From Limnohabitans lacus (GTDB lineage: Bacteria > Pseudomonadota > Gammaproteobacteria > Burkholderiales > Burkholderiaceae_C), in contig NZ_JASGBH010000004.1 of NCBI RefSeq assembly GCF_030053395.1, positions 62,001 through 126,000 of the forward strand: DNA of 64,000 nucleotides, read 5' to 3'. Numbering within the stretch: the first letter of the stretch is position 1; each line of letters opens with the position of its first letter. Both the position numbers and the translations under genes were made by a program. The notes under the pieces were generated by a model that made no database searches, was not told the origin of the DNA, and saw only the letters and a list, made by a program, of their open reading frames with translations. Positions 1 to 9,478 of the stretch are shown in pieces.

Positions 1-299
1 TGGCCCAGTTGCAGGTTTTGGCTCACGGTGAGTTTGGGGAAGATGTCGCGGTTTTCGGGCACGTAACCGATGCCCAAGTGCGCCACTTCATAGGCTTTTT
101 TGCCTTGAATGGCTTGGCCTTTCCAGTCGATGGTACCTTGGCAATCGACCAAGCCCATGATGGCTTTGGCGGTGGTCGAGCGGCCAGAGCCGTTGCGCCC
201 CAAAAGGGCGACGATCTCGCCTTGGCCCACGCCAAAGTTGACGCCGTGGAGCACATGGCTTTTGCCGTAATAGGCGTGCAGGTTTTCAATCTTCAACAT
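1..299 (-). CDS. livF: Branched-chain amino acid-type ABC transporter ATPase LivF (3' end outside window)
   Basis: N-terminal 99 residues of a LivF-type ATPase; the rest lies left of base 1. The protein opens MLKIENLHAYYGKSHVLHGV, followed by a P-loop and the Q-loop region GIGYVPENRDIFPKLTVSQN, typical of LivF. It would hydrolyse ATP at the cytoplasmic face of the LivHM channel. The start ATG lies one base after the livG stop, so the two are translationally linked. Oddity: the Walker A reads GRNGSGRST, with Arg40 (codon 180-182) where Lys is normally invariant. Family identity is sure; substrate specificity (branched-chain amino acids, amides or other small acids) cannot be read from the sequence. 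Confidence 0.9.
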   Translation of the reverse strand, partial: MLKIENLHAYYGKSHVLHGVNFGVGQGEIVALLGRNGSGRSTTAKAIMGLVDCQGTIDWKGQAIQGKKAYEVAHLGIGYVPENRDIFPKLTVSQNLQLG

Positions 300-300
300 C

Positions 301-1077
301 TCAATGGCCTCCTGCCTGGCTGTCGGCCACAGACGAGCCCAAATACGCTTCTTGCACTTTGGCGTTGGCACGAACCGCCTCAGGCGTATCAAAGGCGATC
401 ACCTCGCCATAAACCACCACGGCGATCTTGTCGGCCAGACCAAACACCACGCCCATGTCGTGCTCCACCGTCAAAAGGGTTTTGCCCACGGTGACTTCTT
501 TGATCAGGTGAATGAAGCGCGAGGTCTCGCTCTTGCTCATACCGGCTGTCGGTTCGTCCAGCAAGATCACGTCGGAGCCGCCGGCAATCGTCACCCCGAT
601 TTCCAGGGCGCGTTGCTCGGCGTAGGTGAGGTTCATGGCCAGCACATCACGTTTTTTGTCGAGGTGGATCATGTCCATCAGCTGCTCGGCGCGTTCGTTG
701 GCGTCTTTCAAGCCCGAGAGGAACTTGAAAAACGTGTACTTGTAGCCCAGGCTCCAGAGCACCGCACAGCGCAGGTTCTCGAAAACGCTGAGCTTGGGAA
801 AGATGTTGGTGATCTGGAAGCTGCGCGACAGCCCCATGCGGTTGATCTCGTAGGGTGTCTTGTGCTGAATGGCTTGGCCGTTGAGCAAAATGTCACCACT
901 GGTGGGACCAAAACGGCCGCTGATCAGGTTGAACAGCGTGGACTTGCCCGCACCGTTGGGGCCAATCACCGCCACACGCTCACCGGCTTGAACAGCCAGG
1001 TTCACGCCACGGATGATTTCGGTCTTGCCGAAATTTTTGCGAACGTCTTTCAGTTCCAGTGCGTAGGTCGTACTCAT
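301..1077 (-). CDS. livG: Branched-chain amino acid-type ABC transporter ATPase LivG
   Basis: A 258-residue ABC ATPase of the LivG family. Walker A is GPNGAGKST, the Q-loop segment is SRSFQITNIFPKLSVFENL, Walker B is VILLDEPTAG followed by MSKSE, and the switch His is in TVEHDM. The signature loop reads LTYAEQRALEIG in place of LSGGQ, a LivG-like variation. A start at 1077 (MSTTYALEL) is preferred over an upstream alternative because it overlaps the livM stop by four bases (ATGA) and fits family length. It pairs with LivF as the ATPase heterodimer. Confidence 0.93.
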   Translation of the reverse strand: MSTTYALELKDVRKNFGKTEIIRGVNLAVQAGERVAVIGPNGAGKSTLFNLISGRFGPTSGDILLNGQAIQHKTPYEINRMGLSRSFQITNIFPKLSVFENLRCAVLWSLGYKYTFFKFLSGLKDANERAEQLMDMIHLDKKRDVLAMNLTYAEQRALEIGVTIAGGSDVILLDEPTAGMSKSETSRFIHLIKEVTVGKTLLTVEHDMGVVFGLADKIAVVVYGEVIAFDTPEAVRANAKVQEAYLGSSVADSQAGGH

Positions 1078-2366
1078 ACTGCAGTCTCCCGGCGCTTGAT
1101 TTCTTTTTCGATCTCGGTCTGGATCACACCCCACTCCAGCATGTACTGGCGTCGGGTCACTTCAAACAAGCCCAAACCCGTCAGCATCACAAAGGTGCAG
1201 CCGAACCAGCTGTCCAGACTCTTGGCGTTGAGGCTCACGCCCATGAATTTGACGGTGTCGCCCAAAGCCGAATTGAGCTGCAGGTGGTAGACCATCTCGA
1301 TCATGGCGCCAGCACCGGCCAACATTACAAAGGCCGTGAGGCCCAAGCCGAGGTAACTGGTCCAGATCTGTTTGAGCTTGCCGAACTTGGCCACGCGCAA
1401 ATTCATCATGATCAAGCTGGCGATGCCGCCGGGGGCGTACATGACCATGAACAAAAAGACCAGACCCAGGTACAGCAGCCAGGCTTTGGTCAACTCTGAC
1501 AAAAGCACAAAGGCGATCACCATCAAGATGGCACCCAGGATAGGGCCAAAGAAGAAGGTCGCCCCCCCCAAGAAGGTGAAGAGCAAATAGGCACCCGAGC
1601 GCCCTGCCCCAACGACTTCGGCGGTGACGATCTCGAAGTTGAGTGCGCCCAAGCCCCCGGCAATGCCGGCAAAGAAACCGGCAATGATGAAGGCGATGTA
1701 ACGCACACGTTGCGTGTTGTAGCCGATGAACTCCACACGCTCCGGGTTGTCACGCACAGCGTTCAAAATCCGGCCCAAAGGCGTTTGCGTGAAGGCAAAC
1801 ATCAGCGCCACACACACAAAGGTGTAGGCCGCGATCAGGTAATACACCTGAATTTGCGGTCCGTAGGTGATGCCAAAGAAAGCTTGACCGGCCACGCGGT
1901 TGCCCGAGACACCCGCTTCGCCCCCGAAGAATTCGGAGAACATGAGCGACATGGCAAACACCAACTCGGCCACGCCCATGGTGATCATGGCAAACGGTGT
2001 CCCCGACTTGCGGGTGGTCACATAACCCAGCAAGATCGCAAAGCCCATGCCGGCCACGCCACCCACGATGGGCAACAAACTGACCGGAATGTGCAATTGG
2101 CCACCACTGACCATGTTGAGCGCATGGATGGCCATGTAAGAGCCCAGGCCCGTGTACACCGCATGGCCAAAGCTGAGCATGCCGCCTTGCCCCAACAAAA
2201 TGTTGTAGGAGAGGCAAGCGATGATGGCGATGCCCATTTGGGCCAGCATGGTGGTGGACAGGTTGCTGGTGAAGACCAGCGGTGCGGCCAAGAGCACCAG
2301 AGCAAACAAGCTCCAGATGACCCAACGGCCGACGTTGTAGGGTTTGAATTTGTAAACAGCAGCCAT
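1074..2366 (-). CDS. livM: Branched-chain amino acid-type ABC transporter permease LivM, with C-terminal extension
   Basis: A 430-residue polytopic inner-membrane permease. It carries the LivM core signatures LSYNILLGQGGMLSFGHAVY near residue 52, the cytoplasmic coupling region GRILNAVRDNPERVEFIGYN, and GLGALNFEIVTAEVVGAGRSG. The canonical domain ends near residue 330 at PGGIASLIMMNLR. About 100 further residues follow, with two more hydrophobic segments (around WTSYLGLGLTAFVMLAG and FGCTFVMLTGLGLFEV) and a charged tail, EIEKEIKRRE. It forms the transport channel with LivH, whose stop lies 3 bases upstream, and overlaps livG by ATGA. Confidence 0.92.
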   Translation of the reverse strand: MAAVYKFKPYNVGRWVIWSLFALVLLAAPLVFTSNLSTTMLAQMGIAIIACLSYNILLGQGGMLSFGHAVYTGLGSYMAIHALNMVSGGQLHIPVSLLPIVGGVAGMGFAILLGYVTTRKSGTPFAMITMGVAELVFAMSLMFSEFFGGEAGVSGNRVAGQAFFGITYGPQIQVYYLIAAYTFVCVALMFAFTQTPLGRILNAVRDNPERVEFIGYNTQRVRYIAFIIAGFFAGIAGGLGALNFEIVTAEVVGAGRSGAYLLFTFLGGATFFFGPILGAILMVIAFVLLSELTKAWLLYLGLVFLFMVMYAPGGIASLIMMNLRVAKFGKLKQIWTSYLGLGLTAFVMLAGAGAMIEMVYHLQLNSALGDTVKFMGVSLNAKSLDSWFGCTFVMLTGLGLFEVTRRQYMLEWGVIQTEIEKEIKRRETAV

Positions 2367-2369
2367 GTC

Positions 2370-3404
2370 TTAACCCTCGCGTGTACCCAAAAGACCCTTG
2401 GGCCGGAAGATCAGGATCAGCACCAGGAACAAATATGGCAGGATCGGCGCGACCTGCGAAACCGTGAGCTTGGCAAAGGTGTTGTCTTGCGTCGCCGCAG
2501 AGACCGCCCAGCCCATGTCCTTGGCCAACACCAAGAAGGAATAGTCGATGGCCACGGCAAAGGTCTGGATCACACCGATCAAGACCGAAGCGAGGAATGC
2601 GCCCGACAAGGAGCCCATACCGCCCACCACCACCACCACGAAGATGACCGAACCCACCGTGGCAGCCATGGCCGGCTCAGTGACAAAGGTGCTGCCGCCG
2701 ATGACGCCAGCCAAACCGGCCAAACCGGTACCGGCACCAAACACCAGCATGAAAACGCGCGGCACGTTGTGCCCCAGGGCCTCGGCCATTTCGGGGTGCG
2801 TCAAAGCCGCTTGAATGACCAAGCCGATGCGGGTTCGCGTGAGCAAGAGCCACAAAGACACCAACATCAACAAAGCCACCAACATCATGAAGGCACGCGT
2901 GGCGGGAAACGGCGAACACAAGACACGCACCGCCGCATCAGCAGCGCTGCACATGTCGGCAGGTGCAGACCCCCAAACCAGGCTCAGGCCATTGACAGAG
3001 TGGTTGATGAGGGTGAATGCCGAGCTGCGAAGGATTTCAGGTGGCTGGAATTCCACAGCTGTGCGGCCCCAGACCAACTGGATCAACTCGAGGACGACGT
3101 AAGACAAGCCGAAAGTCACCAACAACTCGGGCACATGGCCGAAGGGGTGAACTTTGCGCAGTGTGACACGCTCAAACAAGGCGCCACAAGCACCGACCAA
3201 AAGCGGCGAAATGACCAAGGCAGGCCAAAAACCGATCAAGCCCGACAGGGTGTAACCGAAATAGGCGCCGATCATGTAGAAACTGGCGTGCGCAAAGTTG
3301 AGCACACCCATCATGCTGAAAATCAAGGTCAGCCCAGAGCTGAGCATGAAGAGCAACAGCCCGTAACTGAGGCCGTTGAGCATGGAGATGATGAAAAACT
3401 CCAT
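2370..3404 (-). CDS. livH: Branched-chain amino acid-type ABC transporter permease LivH
   Basis: A 344-residue permease opening MEFFIISMLNGLSYGLLLFM, with the LivH hallmark SGLTLIFSMMGVLNFAHASF near residues 23-42 and the coupling segment RTRIGLVIQAALTHPEMAEALGHN. It has roughly eight to nine membrane segments. It is first in the livHMGF string and lies 96 bases after the hairpin/T-tract that follows the binding-protein gene, so it is probably expressed by readthrough at a lower level than that gene. The residues around 160-190 (ADMCSAADAAVRVLCSPFPA) form an unusually Cys/Ala-rich loop. Confidence 0.92.
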   Translation of the reverse strand: MEFFIISMLNGLSYGLLLFMLSSGLTLIFSMMGVLNFAHASFYMIGAYFGYTLSGLIGFWPALVISPLLVGACGALFERVTLRKVHPFGHVPELLVTFGLSYVVLELIQLVWGRTAVEFQPPEILRSSAFTLINHSVNGLSLVWGSAPADMCSAADAAVRVLCSPFPATRAFMMLVALLMLVSLWLLLTRTRIGLVIQAALTHPEMAEALGHNVPRVFMLVFGAGTGLAGLAGVIGGSTFVTEPAMAATVGSVIFVVVVVGGMGSLSGAFLASVLIGVIQTFAVAIDYSFLVLAKDMGWAVSAATQDNTFAKLTVSQVAPILPYLFLVLILIFRPKGLLGTREG

Positions 3405-3499
3405 AAATACCGCTACTTTCCAGGCTTTGTGAGCCTAACTTCGTTACCGAAAGTGGGTTGACCGTTCAACCCGAAACACGCGTGCCGGAACACGCCAAG

Positions 3500-3533
3500 A
3501 AAAAGGCCCGACAACGTTCGAGGTCATCGGGCC
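3500..3533 (-). terminator. Intercistronic Rho-independent terminator after the SBP gene
   Basis: Read on the minus strand, GGCCCGA and TCGGGCC form a 7-bp stem around a 15-base loop, directly followed by five T. It lies 19 bases after the binding-protein stop and before livH, where a partial terminator would make the binding protein more abundant than the membrane complex. Confidence 0.8.
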
Positions 3534-3551
3534 CGGGAGCCGCAAGGCCAA

Positions 3552-4784
3552 TCAGCCTGGACGCTTCATCTGGCAGCTGGTGGGCGTGCTGGAGACATAG
3601 GATGGGAACTCCTTGACGGGAGCCAAAGTCATGCCGGTGTTTTCCGGGCTATAGGGGTACTTCTTGTCCGCCTTTTGCCACACGGTCATGTACAGCGGTT
3701 GCTGCAACTGGTGGTCTGTCTTGCGGATCTGAACTTCGCCGTGGTAGCTGTTGAAGGTCAAGCCCTCCAAGGCAGCAGCCACTTTGACAGGATCGGTGGA
3801 TTTGGCCTTGGCCATGGCCGCGCCCAAGGCGTTGTAAATCGAGATGACCGAGCCGGTGTAGAAATCGTCGTTGAATTTGGTCTTGAACTCAGCCATCCAT
3901 TTGCCCAAATCACCACCCATGTTGTAGTGGTTGTAGGCGATCTGGTACACGCGGCCTGCACCTCCAGTACCCAAGGCTGTGGGCGTGCCAGTCACACCGG
4001 TGTAGTAGGTGTAGAACTTGCCGTTGTAGCCGCCTTCGTTGGCCGCTTTAACAAGCAGCGCCAAGTCAGAACCCCAGTTGCCGGTGATGACGGTGTCAGC
4101 GCCAGAAGCCTTGATCTTGGCGATGTAGGGCGAGAAATCACGCACTTGGGCCAGTGGGTGCAGGTCTTCACCCACGATCTGAATGTCAGCACGCTTGCGG
4201 GCCAAATTTTCTTTGGCGAACTTGGCCACTTGGTGACCGTGCGAATAGTTCTGGTTGAACAGGTACACCTTCTTGATGTCTTTTTGGTCGGCCATGAAGG
4301 TGGTCATGGCTTCGATCTTCATCGAGGTGTCGGCATCAAAGCGGAAGTGCCAGTAGCTGCACTTGCTGTTGGTGAAATCGGGGTCCACAGCCGAGTGGTT
4401 CAGGAAGATGATTTCCTTGCCAGGGTTGCGCTCGTTGTGTTTGTTGACGGCTTCGATCAAGGCACCGGCCACGGAGGAACCGTTGCCTTGCGTGATGTAG
4501 CGCACGCCTTGGTCCATGGCGGCTTTGAGCGCGTTCAAGCTTTCAGCGGGGCTCAACTTGTTGTCGATGCCAATCACCTCGAACTTCACACCCGCTGGGT
4601 TGGATTTGCTGAACTTCTCAGCAAAAAACTGGAAGCTTTTGAGCTGGTTGCTGCCCACGGGGGCCATCAGACCCGACAAGGGATCGATCCAAGCGATTTT
4701 GACGGTTTCGCCTTTTTGTGCGAAGGCGCCAAAAGCGCAAGTGCTCAGTGCTGCGGCAGCGATCAAGCGGGTGGTGAATTTCAT
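3552..4784 (-). CDS. Periplasmic branched-chain amino acid-type substrate-binding protein
   Basis: A 410-residue LivJ/LivK-type type I periplasmic binding protein. The signal peptide is MKFTTRLIAAAALSTCAFGA with probable cleavage after AFA (before QKGETVK). The mature start KIAWIDPLSGLMAPVGSNQL is the family's substrate-pocket segment. Later motifs include ITQGNGSSVAGALIEAVNKHN and YTYYTGVTGTPTALG. It has a good ribosome-binding site (AGGAGACTTTGA before ATG). It delivers ligand to LivHM. The ligand is uncertain: binding proteins of this subfamily bind amino acids, amides or small carboxylates, and the upstream acyl-CoA synthetase makes an aliphatic or aromatic acid conceivable. Confidence 0.88.
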   Translation of the reverse strand: MKFTTRLIAAAALSTCAFGAFAQKGETVKIAWIDPLSGLMAPVGSNQLKSFQFFAEKFSKSNPAGVKFEVIGIDNKLSPAESLNALKAAMDQGVRYITQGNGSSVAGALIEAVNKHNERNPGKEIIFLNHSAVDPDFTNSKCSYWHFRFDADTSMKIEAMTTFMADQKDIKKVYLFNQNYSHGHQVAKFAKENLARKRADIQIVGEDLHPLAQVRDFSPYIAKIKASGADTVITGNWGSDLALLVKAANEGGYNGKFYTYYTGVTGTPTALGTGGAGRVYQIAYNHYNMGGDLGKWMAEFKTKFNDDFYTGSVISIYNALGAAMAKAKSTDPVKVAAALEGLTFNSYHGEVQIRKTDHQLQQPLYMTVWQKADKKYPYSPENTGMTLAPVKEFPSYVSSTPTSCQMKRPG

Positions 4785-4913
4785 TCAAAGTCTCCTGCGT
4801 TGTGAATCAGACGGTGTCAGCGTAACCGCTGATTTCACAAACTCGCTCGGGGTTTGCACCTAAGCTGTATCACCCTTGCGACTTGAGCGCCGCAAGAGGT
4901 GATTTGTCGCACA

Positions 4914-6542
4914 TCAAAGGCCGGGCAAAACGTAGTCGGTCAGCTGCTCACGCAAACGGGTTTTGAGCATCTTGCCGGTAGCACCCAAAGGGATCGCATC
5001 CACAAAAACCACATCGTCTGGGATCTGCCATTTGGCGGTCTTGCCGTCGTAGAACTGAATCAGTTCATCGCGTGAAACTTCTGCACCTGGTTTTTTGACC
5101 ACACAGACAATGGGCCTTTCGTCCCACTTGGGGTGGCGAATGCCGATGCACGCGGCCATGGCCACAGCAGGGTGGGCCATGGCGATGTTTTCCACATCGA
5201 TCGAGCTGATCCACTCGCCGCCGGACTTGATCACATCTTTGCTGCGGTCGGTGATTTGCATGAAGCCATCGGTGTCGATGGTGGCCACATCGCCCGTCGG
5301 GAACCAGCCGTCCACCAAAGGATCGCCGCCTTCAGCTTTGAAGTAATTGGCAATCACCCAGGGGCCTTTGACCAAGAGATCGCCTGCGGCTTTGCCGTCA
5401 TGCGGCAGCTCACGGCCATCGGCATCGACGATTTTCATGTCGATGCCAAAAATGCAGCGGCCTTGCTTCATGCGCAGCTTCATCTGTTCGGCTTCGGGCA
5501 AGCGCTCGTGTTTGTTTTTGAGCGTGCACAGCGTGCCCAGCGGACTGAGCTCGGTCATGCCCCATGCGTGCAGCACATCCACGCCGTAGTCTTCGCGGAA
5601 AGCCGTGATCATGGCCGGTGGGCAGGCCGAGCCACCGATCACAGTGCGGTTGAGTTTGGAGAACTTCAGGCCCGCAGGCTTCATGTGCCCCAGCAGCATT
5701 TGCCAAACGGTGGGCACACCGGCCGCGAAGGTCACGCCTTCGGCTTCAATCAGTTCGTACACCGATTTGCCGTCCAGTGCCGGGCCGGGGAAGACGAGCT
5801 TGGCCCCCACCATGGCCGCGCTGTAGGGGATGCCCCAAGCGTTGACGTGGAACATGGGCACCACAGGCAAGATCGAATCGCGTGCCGAGATGCACATCAC
5901 ATCGGGCAAAGCCGCTGCGTAGGCGTGCAGCAAAGTGGACCGGTGGCTGTACAGCGCCCCTTTGGGATTGCCGGTGGTGCCGCTGGTGTAGCACAAGCTG
6001 CAGGCGGTGTTCTCGTCCAGCTGAGGCCAGGTGTAGGTGTCGGATTGCGCGCCCATCCAAGTTTCGTAACTGACCAGACCCGGGATGCCGGTGTCAGCCG
6101 GTAATTTGTCGGCATCGCACAAAGCCACGTACTGGCGGATCGTGGGGCATTGGGCATGCACCGCTTGCACCAAAGGCAAGAAGCTCATGTCAAAGCACAG
6201 CACCTGGTCTTCGGCATGGTTGGCGATCCAAGCGATCTGTTCGGGGTGCAAACGTGGGTTGATGGTGTGCAGCACACGGCCCGAACCGCTGACACCAAAG
6301 TACAGCTCCAGGTGGCGGTAACCGTTCCAAGCCAGTGTGGCAATGCGGCTGCCTTGCGGCACCTGCATGCCATCGAGGGTGTTGGCCACTTGGCGCGAGC
6401 GTTTGGCCGCTTGGGCCCAGTTGTAGCGGTGGATGTCGCCTTCTACACGGCGAGAAACGATTTCGCCATCGCCATGGTGGCGCTCGGCAAATTCAATCAA
6501 GGAAGAAATCAGCAAAGATTGCTGTTGCATCAGTCCCAACAT
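4914..6542 (-). CDS. AMP-forming acyl-CoA synthetase (fatty/medium-chain acid-CoA ligase)
   Basis: A 542-residue ANL-superfamily ligase that activates a carboxylic acid to its acyl-CoA via an acyl-AMP. Signatures: P-loop-like [17 protein letters not shown] near residue 184, the acyl/adenylate motif [13 protein letters not shown] segment (here [13 protein letters not shown]), [12 protein letters not shown] near 411, the hinge [15 protein letters not shown], and the C-terminal lysine segment [12 protein letters not shown]. The start at 6542 ([10 protein letters not shown]) has GGAG seven bases upstream and matches family length. An ATG at 6584 preceded by GGGGG is a possible alternative that adds 14 residues. 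It lies 129 bases upstream of the SBP gene on the same strand. Chain length and exact substrate are not determinable. Confidence 0.87.
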   Translation of the reverse strand: MLGLMQQQSLLISSLIEFAERHHGDGEIVSRRVEGDIHRYNWAQAAKRSRQVANTLDGMQVPQGSRIATLAWNGYRHLELYFGVSGSGRVLHTINPRLHPEQIAWIANHAEDQVLCFDMSFLPLVQAVHAQCPTIRQYVALCDADKLPADTGIPGLVSYETWMGAQSDTYTWPQLDENTACSLCYTSGTTGNPKGALYSHRSTLLHAYAAALPDVMCISARDSILPVVPMFHVNAWGIPYSAAMVGAKLVFPGPALDGKSVYELIEAEGVTFAAGVPTVWQMLLGHMKPAGLKFSKLNRTVIGGSACPPAMITAFREDYGVDVLHAWGMTELSPLGTLCTLKNKHERLPEAEQMKLRMKQGRCIFGIDMKIVDADGRELPHDGKAAGDLLVKGPWVIANYFKAEGGDPLVDGWFPTGDVATIDTDGFMQITDRSKDVIKSGGEWISSIDVENIAMAHPAVAMAACIGIRHPKWDERPIVCVVKKPGAEVSRDELIQFYDGKTAKWQIPDDVVFVDAIPLGATGKMLKTRLREQLTDYVLPGL

Positions 6543-6663
6543 GTGATGGTCTCCGGTCAAAGGGTCAAAAAAATCACTTTTCATTGTGCCCCCAATCGGG
6601 CGTGGCGCAGAGGATAAGCCCTCTGAGCCCGTGTGCTCTTGTCAAGGGCGAGACAATGGCGGC

Positions 6664-8187
6664 ATGTCAGAACCCCATTCACCCGCATCGCCAAGCCCTG
6701 CGCCCTTGCTTTGGCAACACAGCTTGACGCAGCTGGGCCCCCAGTTTTTCACCCGCTTGCAGCCCACCCCTTTGGCGACGCCTGCCTGGGCAGCCCGCAA
6801 CCACGCCCTGGCCTCAGAGCTGGGCTGGTCTGCCTTGTTGGACGATGCGCACCTGAGCGCCCTGGCTGGCAACGCCTTGCTTGCGGGCTCTGACCCCTTG
6901 GCCACCGTTTACAGTGGCCACCAGTTTGGTCATTGGGCCGGTCAACTGGGCGATGGCCGGGCCATTTGGCTGGGCGAAGCGGCATCCGCGCTGGGCCTGC
7001 AAGAAATCCAGCTCAAAGGGGCTGGCCCCACGCCCTACTCCCGCCGAGGCGATGGCCGTGCGGTGTTGCGCTCGAGCATCCGCGAATACCTGTGCAGCGA
7101 GGCCATGCATGGCCTGGGCATTCCCACCACCCGCGCCTTGAGCTTGGTCGCGTCGCCAGAGCCGGTGCGGCGCGAAACGCTAGAGACCGCCGCTGTGGTG
7201 GCCCGTGTGGCCCCCAGTTTTTTGCGCTTTGGCCATCTGGAGCACTTTGCGGCCCAAGGCGATGTGGACAGTTTGCGGACTTTGGTCGATCACTTCATCG
7301 ATCACCACTTGCCCCAGGCCGATGAACGCGCGCCACGGTGGCAAGGCAACCGTTATGCCGCCATGCTGGATCTGGTCCAGGACAGCACCGCCCGTCTTTT
7401 GGCCCAGTGGCAAGCCGTGGGCTTTTGCCACGGCGTGATGAACACCGACAACATGAGCCTCTTGGGCCTGACCATCGATTACGGGCCCTTCCAGTTCATG
7501 GACGGTTTTGACCCGGGCCACATTTGCAACCACACCGACACCCAAGGCCGCTACGCCTACAGCCGCCAGCCCAACATCGCCTACTGGAACCTGTTTTGCC
7601 TGGCACAAGCCCTGCTGCCTTTGATCGAAGACCAGGACCTGACCTTGCAGGTGCTGGAGGGTTATAAAACCGGTTTCCCCCGCGCCTTGGGCGACGCCAT
7701 GCGCGCCAAACTGGGGCTGATCGGCGAATTGGCCAGCGATGATTTGCGCGAGTCCGATTGGTCCTTGGTCGAGGACTTGCTGCAATTGATGGCCAAGCAG
7801 CGTTTGGACTTCACCCATTTTTGGCGGCAATTGAGCCACGCCGTGGCGGCCCACCAAGAAGGCAGCCTGGCGGCGTTTGAGCCGGTGCGTGATTTGTTTG
7901 TCGATCGGGACAGCTGGCAAGCTTGGCTGTCTCGCTACATGCAGCGCTTGGGCGCTGCGAATTTCAGCGAAGTCGGCCAAAGCATGCTGCGCGTCAACCC
8001 CAAGTTCGTCTTGCGCAACCACCTGGCCGAAATCGCCATCCGCCAAGCACAGTCCGGGGACTTCAGCGAAATCGAGACCCTGCACAACTTGCTAAAGTCC
8101 CCCTTCGACGAGCATCCGGGCTTTGAAGCCTATGCCGACCTGCCGCCCGATTGGGCCCGCCAACTGGAAATCAGCTGTTCATCATGA
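6664..8187 (+). CDS. selO: Protein adenylyltransferase SelO (YdiU family)
   Basis: A 507-residue pseudokinase-fold AMP transferase that moves AMP from ATP to Ser/Thr/Tyr of target proteins. Family motifs: [38 protein letters not shown] near residue 115, the region [20 protein letters not shown] near 253 and the metal site DYGPFQFMD. The C-terminus ends in SCSS, the Cys-containing tail matching the selenocysteine site of eukaryotic SelO and thought to be redox regulated. The start ATG at 6664 (MSEPHSP) is chosen; an upstream in-frame start would add an atypical 26 residues. It overlaps msrB by ATGA. Confidence 0.93.
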   Translation: MSEPHSPASPSPAPLLWQHSLTQLGPQFFTRLQPTPLATPAWAARNHALASELGWSALLDDAHLSALAGNALLAGSDPLATVYSGHQFGHWAGQLGDGRAIWLGEAASALGLQEIQLKGAGPTPYSRRGDGRAVLRSSIREYLCSEAMHGLGIPTTRALSLVASPEPVRRETLETAAVVARVAPSFLRFGHLEHFAAQGDVDSLRTLVDHFIDHHLPQADERAPRWQGNRYAAMLDLVQDSTARLLAQWQAVGFCHGVMNTDNMSLLGLTIDYGPFQFMDGFDPGHICNHTDTQGRYAYSRQPNIAYWNLFCLAQALLPLIEDQDLTLQVLEGYKTGFPRALGDAMRAKLGLIGELASDDLRESDWSLVEDLLQLMAKQRLDFTHFWRQLSHAVAAHQEGSLAAFEPVRDLFVDRDSWQAWLSRYMQRLGAANFSEVGQSMLRVNPKFVLRNHLAEIAIRQAQSGDFSEIETLHNLLKSPFDEHPGFEAYADLPPDWARQLEISCSS

Positions 8188-8588
8188 CCATCACCAAAAC
8201 CGATCAAGAGTGGCGCGAGATCTTGCAAGCCAAAGGCGCCGAGCCCGTGGCCTACGCCGTGACGCGCCAGGCCGCCACCGAGCGCCCCTTCACCGGTAAA
8301 TACGAATCGCACTGGGCTACAGGCATTTACCGCTGCATTTGCTGCGATGCCGAGCTGTTCAAGTCCGACACCAAGTTTGACGCTGGCTGCGGCTGGCCCA
8401 GCTTTTCGCAGGCGGCATCTGAGAACGCCATCCAAGAAAACGTCGACCGCAGCCACGGCATGGTGCGGGTGGAAACGGTGTGCGCCCAATGCGGTGCGCA
8501 TCTGGGCCATGTGTTCGAAGACGGCCCAGCCCCCACGGGCTTGCGCTACTGCATGAACTCCGCTTCGTTAGACTTCGAGCCTTTGTGA
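8184..8588 (+). CDS. msrB: Peptide-methionine (R)-S-oxide reductase MsrB
   Basis: A 134-residue MsrB that reduces methionine-R-sulfoxide in proteins. It shows the two zinc CxxC pairs (CICCDAELF and [12 protein letters not shown]), the substrate segment [11 protein letters not shown], and the active-site motif [11 protein letters not shown], whose Cys is the catalytic one. Length is normal for the family. The start ATG overlaps the selO stop (ATGA), so a redox-regulated AMP transferase and a redox repair enzyme are translationally coupled. Confidence 0.95.
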   Translation: MTITKTDQEWREILQAKGAEPVAYAVTRQAATERPFTGKYESHWATGIYRCICCDAELFKSDTKFDAGCGWPSFSQAASENAIQENVDRSHGMVRVETVCAQCGAHLGHVFEDGPAPTGLRYCMNSASLDFEPL

Positions 8589-8634
8589 TGAACCCGGTCG
8601 GCGTCCATGTGACACCGCCCTAACCGCCCCTGAC

Positions 8635-9165
8635 ATGAAATTCCTGATCGACTTTTTCCCCATCTTGCTGTTTTTTGGGGCCTACAAAATGGCCGACATT
8701 TACACCGCCACCGCGGTGCTGATGGCCGCTACTGTGGTGCAGACCGCCCTGATTTACAAGATGGACGGCAAGTTGCAGACCATGCACAAGATCACCTTGG
8801 TGCTGGTGATTGGCTTTGGCGCTTTGACGCTGGGCTTGCACGATGAACGCTTCATCAAGTGGAAACCCACATTGCTGTACACCGGCCTGGCCGTGGCCTT
8901 GGCCATTGCGCACTGGGTGATGAAGAAGAACTTTTTGCAAATGATGTTGGGCCAGCAATTGCAATTGCCCGCGCCGGTGTGGCACCGCATGAACATCGCG
9001 TGGATGCTGTATTGCCTCTTCATGGCCAGCATCAATGCGTATGTGGCGACCTATTTTTCGACCGAAGACTGGGTCAACTTCAAGGTCTGGGGCTATGTGT
9101 TCCCCTTGGTGTTCATCGTGGCCCAAGGCATCTACGTGGCCCGTCACCTGCCCAAGGACCAATGA
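8635..9165 (+). CDS. yciB: Inner-membrane septation protein A homologue YciB
   Basis: A 176-residue membrane protein opening [20 protein letters not shown], with about five hydrophobic helices. It carries the YciB/IspZ family signatures: [19 protein letters not shown] near residue 61, [16 protein letters not shown], and a C-terminal [16 protein letters not shown]. In enterobacteria YciB supports cell-envelope integrity and intracellular septation. It overlaps bolA by ATGA. Confidence 0.92.
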   Translation: MKFLIDFFPILLFFGAYKMADIYTATAVLMAATVVQTALIYKMDGKLQTMHKITLVLVIGFGALTLGLHDERFIKWKPTLLYTGLAVALAIAHWVMKKNFLQMMLGQQLQLPAPVWHRMNIAWMLYCLFMASINAYVATYFSTEDWVNFKVWGYVFPLVFIVAQGIYVARHLPKDQ

Positions 9166-9428
9166 ACACCATGACCGTTGCCCAACAAATCCACGCCCGT
9201 TTGACCGAGCGCCTGCAGCCAACGGCGCTGAAGGTGATCGATGAAAGCGCCGACCACGCCGGTCACGCCGGCGCCAGTGCCAGCGGCCAAGGCAGCCACA
9301 TGCGTGTGTGCATTGCTTCACCGATGTTTACAAACCTGAGCCGCGTTCAGCGTCACCGGCTTGTGTATGATGCGCTGCAAGATTTCATCGACCAAGGCTT
9401 GCATGCCTTGGCCATCGAGCTGATCTGA
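9162..9428 (+). CDS. bolA: BolA family protein
   Basis: An 88-residue BolA/IbaG-type protein. The fold core is visible as [20 protein letters not shown], then the loop ending in [20 protein letters not shown], then [20 protein letters not shown], where the conserved RH dipeptide and the downstream helix are typical. BolA proteins bind [2Fe-2S] clusters with monothiol glutaredoxins and affect stress and morphology genes. A Gly/Ala/His-rich loop ([13 protein letters not shown]) replaces the usual short turn. The start at 9162 overlaps the yciB stop; an ATG at 9171 is an alternative. Confidence 0.9.
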   Translation: MNTMTVAQQIHARLTERLQPTALKVIDESADHAGHAGASASGQGSHMRVCIASPMFTNLSRVQRHRLVYDALQDFIDQGLHALAIELI

Positions 9429-9478
9429 AAATACCCCCTTATTTCATACCTGACGAACCGTCCTTGAGGAAAGAATCC

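Noticed and set aside
1710..3461. 583-codon open frame opposite livM/livH
   Set aside because: Highly polar His/Gln/Asp-rich translation of antisense transmembrane codons, a typical artefact.
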